This document shows, piece by piece, positions 16,120 through 23,909 of a stretch of DNA of 39,862 bases. This stretch comes from Planctomycetaceae bacterium (GTDB lineage: Bacteria > Planctomycetota > Planctomycetia > Pirellulales > UBA1268): positions 1 to 39,862 of the forward strand of contig SXWC01000137.1 in NCBI GenBank assembly GCA_005789975.1, written 5' to 3'. The notes under the pieces are model-generated. The model was given only the letters and a program-made list of their open reading frames with translations. It searched no databases and was not told the origin of the DNA. Made by a program: the position numbers and the translations under genes. How positions within the stretch are numbered: position 1 is the stretch's first letter; each line of letters opens with the position of its first letter.

Positions 16120-17591
16120 TCGACGGGCCGCCATCGGCCGCAGTCACCGCGAGCGGGATCGCGGCCGGAAGGATCAGGGCGGCCGATGTGCTGGCGGCCA
16201 GCAGCGCCCGCCAGCGGGCCATCGGCCGCCGGCTCAACGCGCTCGTTCAGGATCGCCACGTGGAGGCGGCGAACGAGGCCGCCGCGATCGACGGGCGGGT
16301 TGCCACCGGGTTGCCGGCATCTGCGGTGCTCGCCGGAGTGCCGGTGAGCGTGAAGGAATGTTTTCCCGTGCGGGGGCTTCTGACCACGCTGGGTATCCCG
16401 GCGACACGGCGGTTGGCAGACGACCACGATGCCCCGATCGTGGAGCGGATGCGGGCGGCGGGGGCGGTCGTGATCGGCAAGGGAAACGTCCCGCAGGCGT
16501 TGTATCTGCACGAGACGGCCAATCCCGTCTGGGGGCGTACGCTTCACCCTTTCGATCCGGATCGTGGTCCGGGGGGATCCAGTGGCGGCGATGCGGCGCT
16601 GGTCGCCGCCGGGATCGCGACGCTCGCGGTGGGCACCGATCTCGCGGGCAGCCTGCGGCAGCCGGCTCATGCCTGTGGAATCGTCGCCATCATGCCGAGG
16701 ACCGTGGCCCTCGGCGACGGCGGCGCCCGCGACACGATGCCGCACCTCACGGTCGTGCGTCCGCGGGCCGGCTTTCTCGCGCGGACGGTCGGCGACGCGG
16801 AACTCGCGCTCGTTGCGGCCCGGGTGCCGCTCACCGCAGTCGCGCCCCGACGTGTCGGCTGGTGGGATGATTCCGGAACGATCCCGGCCTCGCCGGCGAT
16901 CCGCAGGGGCGTGCATGAAGCGGTGGAGCGGCTGTCGCGGCAGGGAATCTCGACCGTGCGACTCGACCCCGACCTGGCCGTCGAGGCGGCCTGGCTGCAC
17001 TTCGCGATCCTCGCCGCCGACGGCGGGGCCGATGTGCGGAGCTTGTTCACCGGCTCCCGGCCGATGCCGGGCGTTCGCAGGCTGCTGGCCATCGCCGGGT
17101 TGCCGCGTCGTTGGCGTCCGGTCGTCGCGGCGGTCGTCAGGCTGTTCGGCAGGGGCATCGAGGCCGAGGGTGTGTTGAGGACCGGACCGCGGACCTCCGC
17201 CGAGTTCGCCGCGATCGTCGCCGCCCGCGACGAGATCGCCGCCCGTTTCGCCGCGACCGTGGCCGGCTGTGACGCGGTCGTCTGTCCCGTGTCGTCCGTG
17301 CCGGCACTGCGTCATGGCACCGCGGCCCAGCTCGTGCTCGCGGCCATGCCGTGCCTGTTCGCCAACCTCCTCGACCTTCCGGCCGGCGCGGTGCCGGTGA
17401 CACGCGTGCGGGCCGACGAGGAACGGGGACGCTGCTGGAGCCTCGACCCCGTCCTCCGGGCCGCCGCGGCGACCGACCGCGGCAGCCGCGGCCTGCCCGT
17501 GGGAGTCCAGGTCGTCGGCTGCCCGGGCCATGATGAGGCCACGGTTCTCCGGGTGATGCACCTGATCGAATCCAGTCCGCCGGTTCCTTGA
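16116..17591 (+). CDS. Amidase-signature family hydrolase
   Basis: This 491-aa Ser-cisSer-Lys amidase has a complete triad: Lys80 in PVSVKECF, Ser155 in PGGSSGGDAAL, and nucleophile Ser179 in GTDLAGSLRQPA. The 24-residue spacing from Ser155 to Ser179 equals that of fatty-acid amide hydrolase. After the nucleophile, the usual GLKPT-like segment is replaced by GIVAIMPR, so this is a divergent member. The substrate is unknown; it is not convincingly GatA, and no gatB or gatC is near. The GTG start at 16116 overlaps the preceding stop (GTGA). The C-terminus ends with VGVQVVGCPGHDEATVLRV, which is typical of the family. Confidence 0.9.
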   Translation: MIDGPPSAAVTASGIAAGRIRAADVLAASSARQRAIGRRLNALVQDRHVEAANEAAAIDGRVATGLPASAVLAGVPVSVKECFPVRGLLTTLGIPATRRLADDHDAPIVERMRAAGAVVIGKGNVPQALYLHETANPVWGRTLHPFDPDRGPGGSSGGDAALVAAGIATLAVGTDLAGSLRQPAHACGIVAIMPRTVALGDGGARDTMPHLTVVRPRAGFLARTVGDAELALVAARVPLTAVAPRRVGWWDDSGTIPASPAIRRGVHEAVERLSRQGISTVRLDPDLAVEAAWLHFAILAADGGADVRSLFTGSRPMPGVRRLLAIAGLPRRWRPVVAAVVRLFGRGIEAEGVLRTGPRTSAEFAAIVAARDEIAARFAATVAGCDAVVCPVSSVPALRHGTAAQLVLAAMPCLFANLLDLPAGAVPVTRVRADEERGRCWSLDPVLRAAAATDRGSRGLPVGVQVVGCPGHDEATVLRVMHLIESSPPVP

Positions 17592-18146
17592 GGATGCGGG
17601 GGCGTGAGCCTGGCCGAGCATCCGGCCCCGGGGCGGTGCAGACGAGATCGCATTCCTTGCAACTGCGTTCGGCCGTGGCTTCGTGACAAAGTCGAAGGCA
17701 AGGCCCGGGGTTCCCGGAGGTGCTCGCGACGCCTCGTGAGGGTCGGGGCTGCCCATGCCCCGTCGCCGGACGCTCACTCCGCCCATCCTGGGCTCCGTTC
17801 GCTCGATGCCGGCTGCGCTGCGGCATCCATGCCTCCGCTGGCCAGCAACGCCGGCTCCCGGGGCATGGGCAGCCCCTCCCGGCAACCTGCTGCGTCGAAC
17901 GAGGCCTCACTCCCGAGGCTCGCCTCTGCCTTCCTCTCGGAAAATAGTGACGACCGCAAAAGTCGCAGCGAGACCGCATCCAGGTTTCGTGGAGCACCGG
18001 CTCGGGGGCGGCAGAGGTCGCCGCTCCGCGGTCGTCCGGATTGTCGCCGGGGCGAGGACCCGCCCAAGGCTCCTCGAGCGTTCACCGACCCCTCGCCCAC
18101 CCCTTCCAAGGTGCCGCATCGTCGCCAGAGCAATCCCGAATCCGCT
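17592..18146. other. 555-bp non-coding region between convergent genes, hairpin-rich
   Basis: No open frame here has a conserved start, ribosome binding site or family motif. The region lies between the converging amidase and wspF genes. It contains the long inverted repeat at 17745-17876, a GCCTC/GAGGC hairpin at 17904-17919, and several smaller GC-rich stems. It may hold terminators for both genes and possibly a structured RNA or a dispersed repeat element. Confidence 0.6.
17745..17876. repeat. 17-bp perfect inverted repeat enclosing nested hairpins
   Basis: The left arm GGGGCTGCCCATGCCCC (17745-17761) and the right arm GGGGCATGGGCAGCCCC (17860-17876) are exact reverse complements, 98 bases apart. 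Each arm can also fold on itself (GGGGC/GCCCC). Between them lie GCCCA-TCC-TGGGC (17781-17793), GATGCCG/CGGCATC with a 9-base loop (17805-17827), and the palindrome GCTGGCCAGC (17837-17846). The whole could form a closed multi-branch structure on either strand. Confidence 0.75.
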
Positions 18147-19151
18147 CTAGCCAGCCATCCGCGCGGCGATCACGCGGGCCATCATGCCGATGCCGAGCAC
18201 CTCGCAGGCGGCACCCGCCTCGATCGCCGCCTTCGGCATGCTGAACACGATGCTCGAGGCCTCGTCCTGCGCGAGCGTGTGCCAGCCCCTGGTTCGCAGC
18301 TTGTGCAGCCCCTTGGCACCGTCGCGTCCCATGCCCGTCAGCAGCGCGGCCGTGCCCGTCAGCGGCCAGTGGCTCGCGACGCTCTCGAAGAACACATCCA
18401 CGCTGGGTCGGAAGAAGATCTCGCGGGGCTCGGCCCGGTATTCGAGGGTTCGGGAGGCCGAGAGCACGAGGTGGTCGTTGGTGCCGGCGACCAGCACGTC
18501 ACCGGCCAGCGGCTGTTGGCCGTGCTCGATCACGCGGACTGACCGGCCAGTGCGGTCGCCGAGCCACTTCGCCAGCCCCGGCGCGAAGGCCACGTCGACG
18601 TGCTGGACGATGATCACCGCCACGTTCCAATCGTGCGGCAGCGGACCGAGCAGGTCGGAGACGGCCTTGGGCCCGCCCGTCGAGGCGCCGATCACGAGCA
18701 GCCGGGGCGGGGTCGCGCCGGCAGTCGGCCGCTGCGTGCGACGGGGATCCCCCGTCGCGCCCACCAGTTTGGCGATCACCCCGATCTTCTCGATGAGGGC
18801 GCCCGCACCGCTCACCTCGCCGGCCGGACCGAGCATCGGTGTATCGACGGCATCGAGCGCGCCGTGGCCCATCGCGTCGTAGACGAGCGAGATGTTGCCG
18901 CTCACCGTCGCCGTCACGACGAGGATCGCACAGGGAGTCGTGGCCATGATCTGCCGCGTCGCCTGCGAGCCGTCCATGTGGGGCATGAGCAGGTCCATGA
19001 GAATCAGGTCGGGGCGGTCGCGCTTCGCCATGGCGACCGCCTCGACTCCGTCGCCGGCGGTCCAGACCACCTGGTGGTCGGGGAGGCTGTCGACCACGCG
19101 CCGCAGGGCTTCGCAGGCCGCCCGCATGTCGTTGACGATGCCGATTCGCAT
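18147..19151 (-). CDS. wspF: Wsp-type CheB methylesterase (WspF)
   Basis: This 334-aa protein-glutamate methylesterase removes methyl groups from the receptor and resets the Wsp pathway. The receiver domain (1-120) starts MRIGIVNDM, where the usual acidic pair is Asn7-Asp8, as is typical for WspF. The phosphoacceptor is Asp53 in LILMDLLMPHMDG. The esterase domain (about 148-333) has Ser157 in GASTGGP, His184 in IIVQHVD and Asp277 in TGMGRDGAKG, a complete triad. It is the last gene of the operon, 12 bases after wspE. No further gene follows on this strand before the convergent amidase, so the diguanylate cyclase gene wspR is not adjacent. Confidence 0.93.
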   Translation of the reverse strand: MRIGIVNDMRAACEALRRVVDSLPDHQVVWTAGDGVEAVAMAKRDRPDLILMDLLMPHMDGSQATRQIMATTPCAILVVTATVSGNISLVYDAMGHGALDAVDTPMLGPAGEVSGAGALIEKIGVIAKLVGATGDPRRTQRPTAGATPPRLLVIGASTGGPKAVSDLLGPLPHDWNVAVIIVQHVDVAFAPGLAKWLGDRTGRSVRVIEHGQQPLAGDVLVAGTNDHLVLSASRTLEYRAEPREIFFRPSVDVFFESVASHWPLTGTAALLTGMGRDGAKGLHKLRTRGWHTLAQDEASSIVFSMPKAAIEAGAACEVLGIGMMARVIAARMAG

Positions 19152-19163
19152 ATGAGTTCCCGC

Positions 19164-21467
19164 CTACGCCGTCGCCTCACCAATCAGATCGATGATCGTA
19201 TCGACGAACGTCTCATCGTGGAAACTGCTCTTCGTGAGATAGCGGTTGGCGCCGGCGTCGAGGCCCCGGAGGCGGTCCTCTTCCCGGTCTTTGTACGACA
19301 CGATGACGACGGGGATTTCCCGGCGGGCGGGATCGGCCTTGAGAAGCGAGACGAGCCCGATGCCGTCCATGCGGGGCATGTCCACGTCGGTGACCACGAG
19401 GTCGTAGTGGGTGCCGCGAATCGCGTTCCAGCCGTCCATGCCGTCCACGGCGACGTCGACGGCGAACCCGCGGGCCTGAAGCAGTTGACGCTCCAGTTCC
19501 CGGACCGTGATCGAGTCATCCACGACGAGGATCCGCTTGCGCTGCCGCGCCTGCTCGGCCATCCGCTCGAACTCGACCCGCGTCAGACGGCGGCCCGTGA
19601 GCACGCTGTCGATCGAGCGGACGAGGTCCTCCACATCGACGATCAGCACCGGGTTGCCGTTTTCGAGCAGCGAGGCGCTGTTCACGTCGGGCACCTTGCC
19701 GAGCCGGGGATCGAGCGGCCGCACCTCCAGATCCCGCTCCCCGAGGAAGGAATCGACGATCATCCCGAACTGCTGTCCACGGTCGCTGATCACGACGACG
19801 GGCATGGGATCGGAGGGGGGGGCCCCCGGGGCCTCGAGGATCTGGGAGGCCATCACCAGGCCGATCGACACGCCGTCGCGGTCGAAATACTGCCGGCCCT
19901 CGACGGTGTGGATGTCGGCGGCCCTGCAGAAGAGGATGTGGTCGATCCGCGTCAGCGGAAAGGCGTAGGGCTCGCCGCCGATCTCGACGAGCAGGGCTCG
20001 GATCACCGACATCGTGATCGGAAGTTGGAGCGTGAACACGGTCTGCCGGCCGGGCTGCGTGGTCACCCGCACGCTGCCGCCGACGCTCTTCACCATGCTC
20101 TGGACGACGTCGAGGCCGACGCCGCGGCCGGAGATCTCCGTGACCTGATCCTTGGTCGAGAAGCCGGGGAGGAAGAGAAACTCGAGGAGTTCCAGTTCGG
20201 TCAGTTGGTCCGCGACCTGCCGGGCCACGAGGCCCCGGGCCACGGCCTTCACCCGCAGTTGTTCGACGTCGATGCCGCGGCCGTCATCGGTGAGCGTGAT
20301 CTGGAGCATGCCGGCCCGGTGCCGGGCCTCGAGCCGGATCGTGCCGGTGGGGGGCTTGCCGGTGGCCTCGCGTGTCGCGGGGTGTTCGATGCCGTGATCC
20401 AGCGAGTTGCGGATCAGGTGCGAGAGCGGCGACTCGAGCTTGTCGAGGATGTCGCGATCGACGCCGGTCTGCTCCCCGCGGACCTCGAATCGCACCTGTT
20501 TGCCGAGCGTCCGGGCGACGTCGCGGATCAGCCTCGGAAACCCGCGGATCCCGTCGGCCAGCGGCCGCATGCGGCTCACGATCACCTCGTGGTGAAGCCG
20601 GTTGGAGAGATCCTCGTTGCGGCGGGCGAAGCTCTCGAAATCCTCGACATGCCGGGTCAGGGTCGCGAGGCCGGCGTCGGCCCGTTCGCGGATCGTGGTC
20701 AGCATGGCCGTGATCGGGGAGGGCACCGCGATGTCAGCCGCCTTGAGTTTTTCGTCGAGTGCGGCGATCGCGTCGCAGAGCGCGACATCGGTCGCCCGGA
20801 GTTGCAGGAGCGCGTCGACGAACGGCCGCAGTTGCCGCGTTTCGACGAGGGACTCACCCGCCAGGCCGACGAGTCGGGTGAGGCTCTCGGCCGACACGCG
20901 GACAACACGGTCGATCTGGTCGGAGGAACGCGGGGCGGCCGTCGCTGGCGCCGCTGCCGATGCCGGCTCCGCCGCCCCCTCCCCGATGGTGTCAGGGCCG
21001 GCTGCCGGGGCCGTCGCGGCGTCGGTCGGGGCGGGGGTCGGGGACTCCGGCGGAACGCCGGCCACCGGCTCCGCGAGCAGCGCGTCGAGTTCCGACACGA
21101 GCTGCTCCGCGCGGGCGGGCCAGGGGCCTTCCGGTTTGAGCGCGTCGGCGGCCTTGGCGATGGCCCCGAGGAAATCGATGCCGGCGAGCAGGCGGTCGGC
21201 GTGCCGGTGCTGAACGCGAAACCGGCCCTTGCCGGCGGCCACGAACACATCCTCGAGCGCGTGGGCGACGCGAACCGCCGGGTCGAGGCCGACGATCCGT
21301 GCGGCCCCCTTGAGCGAATGAGCCGCCCGCATCATCGACTCCACCGTCTCCGGCGATTTTTCCAGCTCCTCGATGGCCAGGACGCCTGCCGACAGCACGG
21401 CCGTCTGGCTGTCGGCCTCCAGCCGGAAGAGCTCCAGCATCGAGAATCCGCTCAGGTCTTCAGCCAT
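19164..21467 (-). CDS. wspE: Hybrid CheA histidine kinase with receiver (WspE)
   Basis: This 767-aa chemosensory kinase has Hpt, dimerisation, ATPase, CheW and receiver domains. The Hpt domain has phosphorylatable His50 in AHSLKGAAR. An alanine- and proline-rich linker covers about 132-182. The ATPase domain has the N box HLIRNSLDHGIEHP (Asn354), DDGRGID (394-400) and SGRGVGLDVV. The CheW-like domain is about 485-625. The receiver starts RILVVDDS with Asp650-Asp651 and has phosphoacceptor Asp694 in VVTDVDMPRMDG. All key residues are present. The fused receiver distinguishes Wsp-type CheA from flagellar CheA. It lies 15 bases after wspD. Confidence 0.95.
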   Translation of the reverse strand: MAEDLSGFSMLELFRLEADSQTAVLSAGVLAIEELEKSPETVESMMRAAHSLKGAARIVGLDPAVRVAHALEDVFVAAGKGRFRVQHRHADRLLAGIDFLGAIAKAADALKPEGPWPARAEQLVSELDALLAEPVAGVPPESPTPAPTDAATAPAAGPDTIGEGAAEPASAAAPATAAPRSSDQIDRVVRVSAESLTRLVGLAGESLVETRQLRPFVDALLQLRATDVALCDAIAALDEKLKAADIAVPSPITAMLTTIRERADAGLATLTRHVEDFESFARRNEDLSNRLHHEVIVSRMRPLADGIRGFPRLIRDVARTLGKQVRFEVRGEQTGVDRDILDKLESPLSHLIRNSLDHGIEHPATREATGKPPTGTIRLEARHRAGMLQITLTDDGRGIDVEQLRVKAVARGLVARQVADQLTELELLEFLFLPGFSTKDQVTEISGRGVGLDVVQSMVKSVGGSVRVTTQPGRQTVFTLQLPITMSVIRALLVEIGGEPYAFPLTRIDHILFCRAADIHTVEGRQYFDRDGVSIGLVMASQILEAPGAPPSDPMPVVVISDRGQQFGMIVDSFLGERDLEVRPLDPRLGKVPDVNSASLLENGNPVLIVDVEDLVRSIDSVLTGRRLTRVEFERMAEQARQRKRILVVDDSITVRELERQLLQARGFAVDVAVDGMDGWNAIRGTHYDLVVTDVDMPRMDGIGLVSLLKADPARREIPVVIVSYKDREEDRLRGLDAGANRYLTKSSFHDETFVDTIIDLIGEATA

Positions 21468-21482
21468 GGGCGCCGCCTCCGT

Positions 21483-22205
21483 TCATGACGACACCATGTC
21501 GCGGAGGGCGTCGAAGAGCCGGGATTCGTCGAGCAGTGCCACGGTCCGTCCCTGCCAGTCGAAGAGGGCCGACGAGCAGCGGGCCGCAGCCTGGCTCACG
21601 GTCGAGGGCACCGGACGGAGGTCGCCGCGGCCGACGCGGTGCACGCCCGCCACGTCATCGACGCCCAGCACCCAGCGTTCGGTGCCCTGCGGCTCGCAGC
21701 GTTCCAGGACGATCAGGCGCGGCGTCCCCTCGGAGGGTTCTCCGGTCGCCTGCGCACCGCCGGCGGGTCCGCCCGACAAGCCGAGGATCTTGTGGAACGA
21801 CACGCACAACTGCAGCTGCCCGCGGATGTTGACCAGCCCCGCGAGTGCGGTTCCGGCCCGATGCGGCACGGTATGAAGCGTGCGGGAAGGCGTGACTTCG
21901 ACGAGCACGGCGGATGGCAGCGCGAGCCACTCCAGGGCGACGCGGAACACGAGCACGCTCGTGTCGGCATGCTCCGCGGGCTCCGCGGGCTCCTCGAGGA
22001 TGGCCTGCCACGAATCGAGATAGCCGTCGGGAGCTTCACGATCGAAGAACTCTCGGGCCGCATCGGCGAGCACCGGGCAGTTGCGGCAGTGGATGAACGC
22101 CTGCAACTCGGGGCAACTGCGGTCGCCGCTGACGCCGATGATCCGCCAGCATTCGGGCATCGGTGCCTCGAGCGATGACGGGGTCCGGCGGGGGTGGCTG
22201 CTCAT
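21483..22205 (-). CDS. wspD: CheW-like coupling protein with cysteine-rich N-terminus (WspD)
   Basis: This 240-aa scaffold protein joins the receptor to the kinase. The N-terminal ECWRIIGVSGDRSCPELQAF and IHCRNCPV segments form the Cys-rich start that marks WspD among CheW proteins; four cysteines in this spacing might bind metal (inference). The CheW beta-barrel domain follows from about residue 80, with GLVNIRGQLQLCVSF and VDDVAGVHRV. The ATG at 22205 overlaps the wspC stop (ATGA), indicating translational coupling. Two CheW genes in one operon, one Cys-rich, match the Wsp layout. Confidence 0.9.
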   Translation of the reverse strand: MSSHPRRTPSSLEAPMPECWRIIGVSGDRSCPELQAFIHCRNCPVLADAAREFFDREAPDGYLDSWQAILEEPAEPAEHADTSVLVFRVALEWLALPSAVLVEVTPSRTLHTVPHRAGTALAGLVNIRGQLQLCVSFHKILGLSGGPAGGAQATGEPSEGTPRLIVLERCEPQGTERWVLGVDDVAGVHRVGRGDLRPVPSTVSQAAARCSSALFDWQGRTVALLDESRLFDALRDMVSS

Positions 22206-23437
22206 GGCGCCCCCTTTCGGGCGAGCACTCGCGCGGCGGACTGCCGGTAGGTCTCGGCCATCCGCGTGTCGCCGCGCTGACGGGCCATGAGGGCGAGCGC
22301 GAGGAGCGCCTCCTCGTGGGAAGAGTCGAGGTAGAGCGTCTTGTGGAAGCAGCCCTCCGCCCGGTCGAGGTCGCCGAGTGACTGGTGAAGCATGCCCATC
22401 AGGAAAAACAGCTCCGGCGCCGGGGCGAGCCGGGGCCGCGACAACTCGCAGAACTCCAGGGCGTCGAGGTAGCGGCGTTCGTTGGCGAGGCGTCCGGCCC
22501 CTTCCAGCACATCCTGCAGGGAGGGCGTCGGCTCTTCCGGAGCGGCCGGCGGCGGCGTCGGGGCCGCGGTGACAGGGCGGGAGGCCGGCGGCCGGCGGTG
22601 CGGCGGTGCGCGGGGCGTGGAGGGGGCCGCGACCGCTTGGGCCGCGAGATGGATCCCGCGCCGCAGCGCGAACACCGAGGCTCCGCCGGCCGGAATCCAG
22701 TCACCTTTCATGATCGGGGGCTCGGCGGCGCCGAGGATCAGGATCCCGTCCGTCCGCAGGAGCCGCTCGACGGTCCGCTCGACGCGGGCACGGGCATCGG
22801 CCGTGAGGTAGATCAACAGGTTGCGGCAGAAGATCACGTCGTAGCGTTCGCGGGAGGCGGCGAAGTCATCCTCGAGCAGGTTGGCCCACGCGAACTGCAC
22901 GCCCGCCCGCACCGCATCGTCGATGACGGCGTTGCCGCCTTCGATCCGGAACCAGCGATCACGAAACGAGTTGTCGGTGTTGCGAAACGCATTCGCCGAA
23001 TAGCGGCCGCGCTGCGCCCGGTCGAGGGCCGAGTGACTCACGTCGATCGCGTCGATCACGAACTGCCCGCGGGTCAGGCCCGCGTCGAGCAGGGCCATCG
23101 CCACGGAGTAGGGCTCTTCGCCCGAGGCACATGGAGCGCACAGGATCCGCACCGGCGCACGGCCCGGCAGGGCCGCGAGCGTGACGGCGAAATCGGCCAC
23201 GAAGGCGAACACCTGCCGGTCGCGGAAAAACCAGCTCTCGGCCACGACCACGTCCTCGACGAGGCGGTCACGCTCGGTGCGGTCGGACCGCACGAGGGCG
23301 ACGAACCGCTCAGGATCGTCGATGCCGAGGGCGGCCATTCGGCCGCGCACGGCCCGCCCCAGCGCCGGCAGGCCGATCGTCGAGGCATCGAGCCCGATCC
23401 ACTCACGCAGCAGTTGTTCGGCACCGCTGGTGTTCAT
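22202..23437 (-). CDS. wspC: CheR methyltransferase with C-terminal TPR (WspC)
   Basis: This 411-aa enzyme methylates receptor glutamates using S-adenosylmethionine. The CheR part (about 1-275) includes VVVAESWFFRD, the SAM-binding loop ILCAPCASGEEPYSVAM (about 98-114), ANLLEDDF and VIFCRNLLIYL. A proline- and alanine-rich linker (about 275-310) joins a C-terminal TPR region (about 315-405) with ELFFLMGMLHQSLGDLDRAE and a second repeat. The CheR-TPR architecture is that of WspC. Both ends overlap neighbours by ATGA: the start with the wspB stop, and the stop with the wspD start. Confidence 0.93.
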   Translation of the reverse strand: MNTSGAEQLLREWIGLDASTIGLPALGRAVRGRMAALGIDDPERFVALVRSDRTERDRLVEDVVVAESWFFRDRQVFAFVADFAVTLAALPGRAPVRILCAPCASGEEPYSVAMALLDAGLTRGQFVIDAIDVSHSALDRAQRGRYSANAFRNTDNSFRDRWFRIEGGNAVIDDAVRAGVQFAWANLLEDDFAASRERYDVIFCRNLLIYLTADARARVERTVERLLRTDGILILGAAEPPIMKGDWIPAGGASVFALRRGIHLAAQAVAAPSTPRAPPHRRPPASRPVTAAPTPPPAAPEEPTPSLQDVLEGAGRLANERRYLDALEFCELSRPRLAPAPELFFLMGMLHQSLGDLDRAEGCFHKTLYLDSSHEEALLALALMARQRGDTRMAETYRQSAARVLARKGAP

Positions 23438-23904
23438 GGTTCGTTGGCGGCCGTCGGGAGGGGAGACAGGCCGCTCGCCACGTCGGTCGGCAGGAGTTGA
23501 TCGACGGCGAGCAGCTGGATCGTCCGGCCGCCGATCCGGAGGACCTGACCCAGGAAGGGGGCGTCACGGAGTTCGAGCGCCGGCAGCGATGCGTCGGCAT
23601 CCTCGGTGGAACAGATCGAGATCACGTTCTCAGCGACGATTCCCAGCCGCTGGGACTCACCGCCGTCGTGTGCCGGCTCGCAGACGACGACCCGGGTGCT
23701 GAGCCGCTCCTGCAGCGGCCCGGTGCCCAGACGCAGGCCGAGGTCGACCAGCGGCACCAGCCGCCCCCGGTAGGTGAAGATGCCGCGGACATAGTCGGGG
23801 GTGTGGGGAATCGGCCGCACCCGCACGAGAGGCAGCACCTCCACCACCCGCCGCGACTCGATCGCGTAGGCCTCGCCGGCGACGGTGAATGTGAGGATTT
23901 GCAT
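23434..23904 (-). CDS. wspB: CheW-type coupling protein (WspB)
   Basis: This 156-aa single-domain CheW protein starts MQILTFTVAGEAYAIESRRV, then has the family segment IPHTPDYVRGIFTYRGRLVPLVDLG and VAENVISI. It would bridge WspA and WspE. The start ATG at 23904 is five bases after the wspA stop. A much longer open frame extends upstream but is the shadow of wspA. The stop overlaps the wspC start. Confidence 0.92.
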   Translation of the reverse strand: MQILTFTVAGEAYAIESRRVVEVLPLVRVRPIPHTPDYVRGIFTYRGRLVPLVDLGLRLGTGPLQERLSTRVVVCEPAHDGGESQRLGIVAENVISICSTEDADASLPALELRDAPFLGQVLRIGGRTIQLLAVDQLLPTDVASGLSPLPTAANEP

Positions 23905-23909
23905 GTGGG

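Noticed and set aside
17774..18133. 119-codon open frame on the minus strand in the non-coding gap
   Set aside because: It runs through the inverted repeat, has no ribosome binding site or motif, and other frames are equally open; probably non-coding.
18600..21488. 962-codon open frame on the plus strand
   Set aside because: It lies antisense to wspE and wspF, has Arg/His/Gly-rich composition, no family motif and no ribosome binding site; it results from high GC content.
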